This document shows positions 5,886 through 10,049 of a stretch of DNA of 13,227 nt, in pieces. The notes under the pieces are model-generated. The model was not told the DNA's origin, did no database searches, and was given only the letters and a program-made list of their open reading frames with translations. The DNA lies in the NCBI GenBank assembly GCA_030917725.1, contig JAUPUE010000059.1:1-13227 (forward strand), given 5' to 3'. Each line of letters starts with the position of its first letter. The first letter of the stretch is position 1. Both the position numbers and the translations under genes were made by a program. This DNA comes from Patescibacteria group bacterium (GTDB lineage Bacteria > Patescibacteriota > Minisyncoccia > Phycocordibacterales > EsbW-18).

Positions 5886-6023
5886 GTGCTCCCGGAGGGA
5901 TTCTCCCTCGCCTCTCGCCCTGTCGCCACAGGGCTCGGGCTGGGCACCGCCTCGCGGTTCCGCCTGCTGGCGTAACATCGCTCCGGCGTTCGAATCCCTT
6001 AGTTAATAAGCCGATCTATCTCA
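5886..6023 (-). repeat. Hairpin element A at the 3' end of tRNA-Arg, with arms copied from the tRNA
   Basis: Read on the minus strand after tRNA-Arg: a spacer of about 25 bases, then AGGGATTC (5999-5992), the inverse of the tRNA T-arm; then a GC-rich core with CCCTGT-GGCG-ACAGGG and GCCAGCAGGCG (5971-5961); then GAATCCCT (5903-5896), which continues into a copy of the tRNA 3' end. The 18-base segment GTGCTCCCGGAGGGATTC on the plus strand is identical at 5886-5903 and 6024-6041, 138 bases apart. The AGGGATTC/GAATCCCT arms close the whole core into one long structure. The same layout recurs at tRNA-Gly(TCC). It could be a small mobile element or a tRNA 3'-trailer structure. Confidence 0.7.
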
Positions 6024-6024
6024 G

Positions 6025-6096
6025 TGCTCCCGGAGGGATTCGAACCCCCAATAACAGGTTCGAAGCCTGTCGTGATATCCATTTCACCACGGGAGC
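6025..6096 (-). tRNA. tRNA-Arg (anticodon TCG)
   Basis: A complete 72-base cloverleaf on the minus strand: acceptor GCTCCCG/CGGGAGC, D-arm GTGAAATGGATATCAC, anticodon stem ACAGG/CCTGT with loop CTTCGAA (anticodon TCG), T-arm GGGGG-TTCGAAT-CCCTC. The discriminator base is A and no CCA is encoded. Its 3' end is duplicated at 5886-5903. Confidence 0.93.
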
Positions 6097-6526
6097 GGTG
6101 TAGAGCCATCATACGGCATAGAATGCTTTTTAGCACTCCAGGACAATGTCCTTTATCCCCTCTTTATGTCCTTTATGGATAATGGGAGGTAATTCACAGA
6201 ACCCTTGTATCTGTGGATAAAAACGGGGACATGTGTAAAGGACAGGTCTTTTTGAGGGTCTTAGAGGTAAAGGTCGCTGAAAAACCCTTATTTTATAACG
6301 ATTCATATAAAATAGGTTTCACGTGAAACAGTTTCATGTGAAATAGGCCTAAAGTGGTTATACCATCACTGCGCGGTGCCTGGCTTTGTTCTCGCCCGCC
6401 TGAGTAGAACCCAGGCGGGACTCGAAAAAGCAGGCATCCGCTCCGCTCTGAACCATATGTTTCGCGCGCCTCGTCTGGAAGCTGGTAGCTGGTACCTGGC
6501 AACTCTCTAGAACCTAAAAACTAATC
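6097..6526. other. Intergenic region with iteron-like repeats, DnaA box, AT-rich tract and parS sites
   Basis: No gene is seen. TGTCCTTTA occurs at 6147-6155 and 6167-6175 and inverted at 6236-6244. TGTGGATAA (6212-6220) is a perfect DnaA box. An AT-rich tract runs about 6288-6314. Two parS-like palindromes occupy 6315-6345. A hairpin CCCGCCTG/CAGGCGGG lies at 6395-6419, next to sequence resembling a tRNA T-arm on the minus strand (TTCGAGTCCCGCC). This combination resembles a replication or partition control region, which is inference. Confidence 0.55.
6315..6345. promoter_or_regulatory. Two tandem parS-like sites
   Basis: GGTTTCACGTGAAACA (6315-6330) matches the chromosomal parS consensus TGTTTCACGTGAAACA at 15 of 16 positions. 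AGTTTCATGTGAAATA (6330-6345) follows directly with 13 of 16. ParB binds such sites to nucleate the partition complex near replication origins. Confidence 0.8.
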
Positions 6527-7000
6527 ATGCTAACGCCTAAGCGTAGATTCGGCGATCTTGGCGAGCTTTTGGCAGCTCGGTTTCTCATGAAACACGGGTT
6601 TTCCATAATAGAGAAGAACTACTGGAAGCCATGGGGAGAGATCGATATCGTTGCTGAACGCTTAGAAGCTGTTCCGGCCAGAGAAACGCTAGAAAACGGC
6701 TCTAAATCGAAGATGTTTCTTGTGAAACCACGCTATAAGGAGGTTTTGAGGGTTCTGCACTTTGTGGAAGTAAAGACGGTTTCATGTGTAACGGGGGAGG
6801 GTGGTGTTTCACGTGAAAACATCAGACCTGAGGAAAACATGCATTATCACAAGATACGGCGCTTTTCCCGTGCCGTGCAGACCTACATGGACGAGAGGCG
6901 TGTTTCTTGTGAAACTCCCTTTCAGGTCGATCTGGTGACCGTGAGGATTGATTATAGAAAGCGGGTGGGTAGGGTAGAGATGCTCGAGAAGATCTTTTGA
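6527..7000 (+). CDS. yraN: YraN/UPF0102 family endonuclease-like protein, carrying five parS-like sites
   Basis: A 157-residue protein of the YraN (UPF0102) family, predicted to have a restriction-endonuclease-like fold. The usual blocks are present: GDLGELLAARFLMKHGFSII, GEIDIVAE (37-44) and FVEVKT (79-84), followed by KIRRFSRAVQTYM and a hydrophobic FQVDLVTVRID strand. Unusually, about 28 extra residues (roughly 45-75) separate GEID from FVEVKT, which are normally about ten apart. That insert and the segment after VEVKT contain parS-like sequences, so the DNA may be under double selection. Plus-strand ATG at 6527 lacks a Shine-Dalgarno sequence. The gene ends in GAGAAGATCTTTTGA, which recurs at 7535-7549. 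Confidence 0.88.
   Translation: MLTPKRRFGDLGELLAARFLMKHGFSIIEKNYWKPWGEIDIVAERLEAVPARETLENGSKSKMFLVKPRYKEVLRVLHFVEVKTVSCVTGEGGVSRENIRPEENMHYHKIRRFSRAVQTYMDERRVSCETPFQVDLVTVRIDYRKRVGRVEMLEKIF
6579..6594. promoter_or_regulatory. parS-like site within yraN
   Basis: GGTTTCTCATGAAACA matches the parS consensus at 13 of 16 positions and keeps the GTTTC/GAAAC arms. Confidence 0.5.
6714..6729. promoter_or_regulatory. parS-like site within yraN
   Basis: TGTTTCTTGTGAAACC matches the parS consensus at 13 of 16 positions. It falls in the family-atypical insert of the YraN-like protein. Confidence 0.55.
6778..6820. promoter_or_regulatory. Two parS-like sites within yraN
   Basis: GGTTTCATGTGTAACG (6778-6793, 12 of 16) and TGTTTCACGTGAAAAC (6805-6820, 14 of 16, with a perfect TTTCACGTGAAA core) lie 27 bases apart, start to start. 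Confidence 0.6.
6901..6916. promoter_or_regulatory. parS-like site within yraN
   Basis: TGTTTCTTGTGAAACT matches the parS consensus at 13 of 16 positions; it is almost identical to the site at 6714-6729. Confidence 0.55.
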
Positions 7001-7057
7001 ATCACTCTGTGGGTTTCTATTCGCATGAGTCAGGGGAGATGTGTATGATGAATTTCT

Positions 7058-7516
7058 ATGGATAAACAATCCCTCCTCCAGACGGTTTTAGGTGAGATAC
7101 GTAGCCGGATCTCTGATTCGGAGCTCCAGCTCGCAGAGATCCTGCGGAGGGCCAATGAGGCTCCTGGAGCGATGCAGTCGCACTCAGACACCGACAAGAA
7201 CCTTTATGGACGTCAGGCCGCTGGTCAACGGGAGGCGGTCGAAGCAATGGAGCGAGGACACGCCCTAACAGAGATATTGGTGCTCGAACCGAATACTAAT
7301 GTGGCAATTGGCGCGCTCGTTGTGGCAAAAGACGAAAAGGGGACTCACCGATACTTTCTCCTTCCGGGCGGTGGTGGAATTACAATCGAAGATGCAGAGG
7401 GCCCAATCGTCATTGTTACTCCACAAACACCACTTGGTTTGGCGCTTCTTGGAAAAGAGAAAGGGGGCACGGTCGCCATCGCCGCTCGGGTTCTTACTAT
7501 TCTTGAAGTTCACTAG
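7058..7516 (+). CDS. GreA/GreB C-terminal-domain protein
   Basis: A 152-residue protein. The C-terminal third (IVIVTPQTPLGLALLGKEKGG, then a beta strand ending RVLTILEV) is the FKBP-like domain of GreA/GreB transcription cleavage factors. The N-terminal half is helical (about 1-70, LLQTVLGEIRSRISDSELQLAEIL) and could be a coiled coil, but I do not see the acidic tip of a true GreA with confidence, so it may be a Rnk- or Gre-like RNA polymerase-binding protein that does not stimulate transcript cleavage. TATGAT (7046-7051) lies six bases before the ATG and there is no strong Shine-Dalgarno sequence, which fits leaderless transcription. It converges on module B at a shared terminator. Confidence 0.75.
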   Translation: MDKQSLLQTVLGEIRSRISDSELQLAEILRRANEAPGAMQSHSDTDKNLYGRQAAGQREAVEAMERGHALTEILVLEPNTNVAIGALVVAKDEKGTHRYFLLPGGGGITIEDAEGPIVIVTPQTPLGLALLGKEKGGTVAIAARVLTILEVH

Positions 7517-7555
7517 TGGTAGTAAGAGACGTTTGAGAAGATCTTTTGACAAATG

Positions 7556-7584
7556 AAAACCCCCAACGGAATGTTGGGGGTTCT
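7556..7584. terminator. Intrinsic terminator between the GreA-like gene and module B
   Basis: AACCCCCAAC (7558-7567) and GTTGGGGGTT (7573-7582) form a 10-bp stem with a 5-base loop. On the minus strand it ends in GGGGGTTTTCATTTG, a good terminator for the module B operon. On the plus strand the trailing TTCTT is weaker. Confidence 0.85.
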
Positions 7585-7615
7585 TCGCAGCGGAGGCTGC
7601 GGACTATCGAGGAGA

Positions 7616-7891
7616 CTACTTCGTGCTGCGGGGGTCGGTCCAATCGGGATCGATCCACTTGAGCATGCTCTTCCGGGTGGCCGTAATGGCGTTGGCTTTC
7701 TGCATCTTCTTCAGGCAGGTGGGGCAGGTCAGGGTGTGGACCATGAAGCTCAAGTTCCACTCGTCCCTTTCCATCGAGGAAAGAAGCTTTCCCTCCTTCT
7801 CACACTTTGCGACGGCTTCGCAGTCATCCGCGTAGGGCTTGGTGCCATCCGTAAGCTTGCTGAGGAACAGCTCTTCGGAACAGTAGGGCAT
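7616..7891 (-). CDS. Hypothetical protein B2 with H-x3-C-x2-C motif, downstream of the ribozyme
   Basis: A 91-residue protein. The ATG at 7891 has an excellent Shine-Dalgarno sequence (AAGGAG, 7902-7897 on the minus strand). The segment VHTLTCPTCLKK gives H52-x3-C56-x2-C59, the core pattern of zinc-binding anti-sigma (zf-HC2/ZAS) domains; earlier Cys at 24 and 30 are roughly where the fourth ligand of such domains is found (about 25 residues before the His). There is no membrane helix, so if it is an anti-sigma-like protein it would be cytosolic. The family assignment is tentative. It begins 29 bases after the hammerhead and ends before an intrinsic terminator. An in-frame upstream ATG lies inside the ribozyme core but lacks a Shine-Dalgarno sequence. 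Confidence 0.65.
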   Translation of the reverse strand: MPYCSEELFLSKLTDGTKPYADDCEAVAKCEKEGKLLSSMERDEWNLSFMVHTLTCPTCLKKMQKANAITATRKSMLKWIDPDWTDPRSTK

Positions 7892-7919
7892 ATAGTCTCC
7901 TTGTAAAGAACATCGTTTT

Positions 7920-7968
7920 CTGTTTCGTCCTTTCGGACTCATCAGCAGAGATACACATCTCTGGACAG
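7920..7968 (-). ncRNA. Hammerhead ribozyme, type III (module B)
   Basis: On the minus strand, in order: stem III strand CTGT (7968-7965), cleavage base C7964 (the preferred GUC site), stem I CAGAGAT-GTGT-ATCTCTG (7963-7946) with seven Watson-Crick pairs, core CTGATGA (7945-7939), stem II GTCC-GAAA-GGAC (7938-7927), core GAA, and stem III return strand ACAG (7923-7920). Predicted cleavage is between 7964 and 7963, between B1 and B2. Relative to the module A copy, stem I gains a U-A pair in place of U-G, stem III a U-A in place of U-G, and the stem II loop is GAAA instead of AAAA; pairing is kept throughout. Stem III is only four pairs, which could make activity depend on neighbouring structure. 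Confidence 0.92.
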
Positions 7969-7969
7969 T

Positions 7970-7995
7970 GCCCCGTTCGCACGAACGAACGGGGC
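7970..7995 (-). promoter_or_regulatory. Strong hairpin immediately upstream of the module B ribozyme
   Basis: GCCCCGTTCG and CGAACGGGGC form a perfect 10-bp stem with a 6-base loop. It follows the B1 stop codon by about ten bases and leaves one base before stem III of the hammerhead. There is no U-tract, so it is not a terminator. After self-cleavage the B1 message would end six bases beyond this stem, a typical exonuclease-blocking 3' end. It may also stack on the short stem III and help the ribozyme fold. Confidence 0.75.
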
Positions 7996-8005
7996 GAGGC
8001 GATTA

Positions 8006-8338
8006 TCAAGGCAGATTACCGTTGAGCGAAATCGGGTAGGAGCGCGGGGTCCGGTTAGGTGACTCCCAGATCAGGAAACGACCTCTACGAATGCGATGTC
8101 CGAGGCCACCCTTTCCGCACAGATCGTACTCGAACTCCAGATCACCGCACGAACCCCTCGGCATTACGATGACGTCCATCAGCGCAACCCCATCACTCTC
8201 CGTGACGGTCGCCGCGGCCTTCTCGATTCCGGCAGTGATTCGGTCCTTGAGATCGGTGATGCGGGGAAAAGACTCCATATCACCGTAAGACAGTGTCACT
8301 CGTACTTCTTTGCCATGAATCGTGATAATGCGGGCCAT
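8006..8338 (-). CDS. Hypothetical protein B1, first gene of the ribozyme operon in module B
   Basis: A 110-residue protein of no recognised family. The ATG at 8338 has AGGAGA (8349-8344) as Shine-Dalgarno sequence. The sequence suggests a small alpha/beta fold: beta hairpin (ARIITIHGKEVRVTLSYG), helix (ITDLKDRITAGIEKAAATV), strand (VALMDVIVMPRG), then a Gly- and Arg-rich segment (CGKGGLGHRIRRGRFLIWES). There is no signal peptide or membrane helix. The layout helix followed by a V-x-D-V strand is loosely like A1 (RELIRRAIEDI ... VVDVDVHKHSG), so the two could be remote homologues, but identity is too low to claim this. It is transcribed from a strong promoter facing the TrmB-like gene and is separated from B2 by a hairpin and a hammerhead ribozyme. 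Confidence 0.65.
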   Translation of the reverse strand: MARIITIHGKEVRVTLSYGDMESFPRITDLKDRITAGIEKAAATVTESDGVALMDVIVMPRGSCGDLEFEYDLCGKGGLGHRIRRGRFLIWESPNRTPRSYPISLNGNLP

Positions 8339-8389
8339 GACATTCTCCTGTGAAAGAGTGGATAGGTTTGGTTTCCCTCAACTCAGCAT

Positions 8390-8399
8390 CTGACAACAG
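8390..8399. promoter_or_regulatory. Candidate operator, copy 1 of CTGACAACAG
   Basis: CTGACAACAG overlaps the -10 box of the leftward B1 promoter. An identical copy (11 bases identical counting a leading T) lies at 8501-8510, between the -35 and -10 boxes of the rightward TrmB-like promoter. A regulator bound at both would block both promoters. Confidence 0.55.
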
Positions 8400-8426
8400 A
8401 ATAGCACCTTTCGTCAAGTTTGTCAA
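8398..8426 (-). promoter_or_regulatory. Sigma-70-like promoter of the module B operon
   Basis: On the minus strand: -35 TTGACA (8426-8421), exact 17-base spacer, -10 TATTCT (8403-8398). Expected transcript start is near 8391, giving a leader of about 53 bases to the B1 start codon. Confidence 0.85.
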
Positions 8427-8489
8427 GAAAGGATTGATAAAATAGGCTTAAAAATCAATAAAACGATGGTAAATAAGGGGATAATACTG

Positions 8490-8518
8490 TTGATGAAACT
8501 CTGACAACAGGGTAGAAT
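8490..8518 (+). promoter_or_regulatory. Promoter of the module B TrmB-like gene, probably leaderless
   Basis: -35 TTGATG (8490-8495), 17-base spacer containing CTGACAACAG (8501-8510), -10 TAGAAT (8513-8518). The seven-base distance from the -10 box to the ATG at 8526 puts the transcript start at or next to the start codon. No Shine-Dalgarno sequence is present. Confidence 0.65.
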
Positions 8519-8525
8519 AAAGCTT

Positions 8526-9314
8526 ATGATCGAGTCAAAACTCAAAGAACTGGGCTTTCAGGACAAGGAAATAACCATCTATTTGGAGCTTATGCGCCGT
8601 GGTAAGGCGACCCCGGCGTCTATTAGCAAGGCAACGGGTATTAATAGAGCCACGGTTTACAGCGTTTCCGCGGCTCTTGCCGAAAAAGGCGTTATATCAG
8701 AGGATCTTGCGGGTAAGTCATCATATCTGGTTGCCAAGCCACCAGAAGCGCTCATGGAGGTGGCTAACCGGCTTAAACGTGAAGCGGTAACAAAAGAGGG
8801 TCTTGTCCGCGAAGCTCTCACGGAGCTTTCGGATGTTGCTTTGGGAACAAAGTATTCGGTTCCCAAGGTGCGGTTTATTGAAGATGAAAACCTTAAAGAT
8901 CATCTCTACGCTCAAGCGGCGGTTTGGAATGCAAGTATGCGTAAGATTGATCCAGAGGGTTATTGGTGGGGGTTTCAAGACCACACCTTCGTGGAACATC
9001 ATGAAGAATGGATACGTTGGTTCTGGGAAAGTGTGGACCCCGATGTGCGATTGCGACTTTTAAGCAATGAGTCTGATATTGAGGAGAAAATGAAGACTGT
9101 GGAGAGCCCTGGGCTTGATCGGCGTGAGGTGCGTTTTTGGGACCGGCCAGAGGAGTTCAACGCTACAACGTGGGTGGTGGGGGAATACATCATAATGATC
9201 TATACACGAGAAAAGCCCTTTTATCTCATTGAGATATATAACGCGGTGTTGGCAGATAACATGCGTAGCCTCTTTAAGGGCCTGTGGGAGGAGGTGGTGG
9301 TCAAAAAGGGGTAG
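8526..9314 (+). CDS. TrmB-family transcriptional regulator (module B)
   Basis: A 262-residue protein. Residues about 3-70 are a TrmB-type winged helix-turn-helix (KELGFQDKEITIYLELMRRG, then TPASISKATGINRATVYSV and a wing ending SSYLVAKPPEAL). A helical linker (about 75-105) leads to an aromatic-rich C-terminal region (GYWWGFQDHTFVEHHEEWIRWFW) and a TrmB-like end (YIIMIYTREKPFYLIEIYNAVLADNMRSLFKGLW). The length equals that of the module A regulator, but the C-terminal halves differ, which suggests different ligands. It diverges from B1 across 187 bases holding two copies of a candidate operator, so it probably regulates both itself and the ribozyme operon. Confidence 0.85.
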   Translation: MIESKLKELGFQDKEITIYLELMRRGKATPASISKATGINRATVYSVSAALAEKGVISEDLAGKSSYLVAKPPEALMEVANRLKREAVTKEGLVREALTELSDVALGTKYSVPKVRFIEDENLKDHLYAQAAVWNASMRKIDPEGYWWGFQDHTFVEHHEEWIRWFWESVDPDVRLRLLSNESDIEEKMKTVESPGLDRREVRFWDRPEEFNATTWVVGEYIIMIYTREKPFYLIEIYNAVLADNMRSLFKGLWEEVVVKKG

Positions 9315-9366
9315 GTCCCCTCGCGAGGGAGTAATTTTCTGAAATTGTGGTAAAGTAGCAACGCGA

Positions 9367-9437
9367 CGGGCCGTCGTATACCGGTAGTACGTCTGCTTTG
9401 GGAGCAGAATGACCGAGTTCGATTCTCGGCGGCCCGA
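9367..9437 (+). tRNA. tRNA-Pro (anticodon TGG)
   Basis: A 71-base cloverleaf: acceptor CGGGCCG/CGGCCCG, D-arm GTATACCGGTAGTAC, anticodon stem TCTGC/GCAGA with loop TTTGGGA (anticodon TGG), T-arm CCGAG-TTCGATT-CTCGG. The discriminator base is A and no CCA is encoded. An intrinsic terminator follows and no T-arm-copy element is present here. Confidence 0.95.
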
Positions 9438-9444
9438 ATGATTC

Positions 9445-9480
9445 AAAACACCAGCCCAGGGCTGGTGTTTTGTTGTTTTA
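9445..9480 (+). terminator. Intrinsic terminator after tRNA-Pro
   Basis: AAAACACCAGC pairs with GCTGGTGTTTT around a 5-base loop, followed by a T-rich tail (TGTTGTTTTAT). Confidence 0.9.
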
Positions 9481-9567
9481 TCTAGGAATGAAGCCATTTT
9501 TGTGCTATTCTTAACATCCCGAATCCACACGAGTGTATTTGTACATTGCCAGTCTAACTATACTCAT

Positions 9568-9708
9568 ATGAACGACGTACAACCTGTAACGACTACTCCT
9601 GATGAAGTAACGACACCGGTCGTTCCTGCTCCTGAGGTCGTTGAAGAAGAGGAAACAGTTGCCCCTGCTCCAGAAGAGCCTGCAACAGAAGACGCTCCTG
9701 CTGCGTAA
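9568..9708 (+). CDS. Short acidic Pro/Glu/Val/Ala/Thr-rich peptide
   Basis: A 46-residue frame from ATG 9568 to TAA, made almost only of P, E, V, A, T and D, with a net strong negative charge; it is expected to be disordered. No family is recognised. Support for a real gene comes from placement: it is flanked by a terminator on each side and an extended -10 box (TGCTATTCT, about 9501-9509) lies about 60 bases upstream; a TATACT also sits at 9559-9564. It might instead be a decayed remnant of the Pro/Glu-rich tail of a longer protein. Confidence 0.5.
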   Translation: MNDVQPVTTTPDEVTTPVVPAPEVVEEEETVAPAPEEPATEDAPAA

Positions 9709-9723
9709 CGCACAAGGAGAATT

Positions 9724-9751
9724 AAAACACCCCGCTTCGGCGGGGTGTTTT
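9724..9751 (+). terminator. Intrinsic terminator after the acidic peptide
   Basis: AAAACACCCCGC and GCGGGGTGTTTT form a 12-bp stem capped by a TTCG tetraloop. The A and T flanks would let it work in both directions. Confidence 0.93.
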
Positions 9752-9804
9752 ATATTTAAGGCCTCCATTGCGCTGGTGAGGTTTTAAATTTACTATGTGT
9801 CCAC

Positions 9805-9875
9805 GCGGGATTAGTTAATCGGTATAACATCAGTTTTCCAAACTGAGATGAGGAGTTCGACTCTCCTATCCCGCA
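9805..9875 (+). tRNA. tRNA-Gly (anticodon TCC)
   Basis: A 71-base cloverleaf: acceptor GCGGGAT/ATCCCGC, D-arm GTTAATCGGTATAAC, anticodon stem TCAGT/ACTGA with loop TTTCCAA (anticodon TCC), T-arm AGGAG-TTCGACT-CTCCT. The discriminator base is A and no CCA is encoded. The last 18 tRNA bases and 11 flanking bases are duplicated at 9989-10017. Confidence 0.95.
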
Positions 9876-10017
9876 CTCGGAGAATCTTGCTTACGACAAC
9901 GAGGAGAGTCGAAGGCCGGAAACAAAGCTCCTGAGGAGCTTTGTTGAGGCGGGGTCGCGGGGCCCTGCGTTAGCAGGGAACCTGTGACCGACTCTCCTAT
10001 CCCGCACCCGGACAATC
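9876..10017 (+). repeat. Hairpin element B at the 3' end of tRNA-Gly, with arms copied from the tRNA
   Basis: After the tRNA and a 25-base spacer comes AGGAGAGTCG (9902-9911), the inverse of the tRNA T-arm; then hairpin AACAAAGCTCC-TGA-GGAGCTTTGTT (9921-9945); then a second hairpin (9953-9989) with outer stem GGTCGCGGG/CCTGTGACC and inner CCCTGC-GTTA-GCAGGG; then CGACTCTCCT (9989-9998), which closes the structure and continues into a copy of the tRNA 3' end. CGACTCTCCTATCCCGCAC is identical at 9858-9876 and 9989-10007; with the next ten bases the repeat is 29 bases with two mismatches, 131 bases apart. The order of parts is the same as in the tRNA-Arg element although the arm sequences differ. 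Confidence 0.72.
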
Positions 10018-10049
10018 ACCTATTCCGCACCGAGCGAATATACAGCCTC

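Noticed and set aside
5886..6041. A second, truncated tRNA-Arg gene
   Set aside because: Only the 3' 18 bases are copied and no D-arm or anticodon arm is present; the inverted T-arm piece shows it is a hairpin element and not a tRNA duplicate.
7970..7995. Intrinsic terminator between B1 and B2
   Set aside because: The stem is strong but no U-tract follows; a complete ribozyme follows instead.
8096..8353. Plus-strand frame opposite B1
   Set aside because: B1 has a strong promoter and Shine-Dalgarno sequence on the minus strand; the antisense frame has neither.
9060..9530. 156-codon minus-strand frame
   Set aside because: It overlaps the module B regulator, tRNA-Pro and its terminator, so it cannot be a normal gene.
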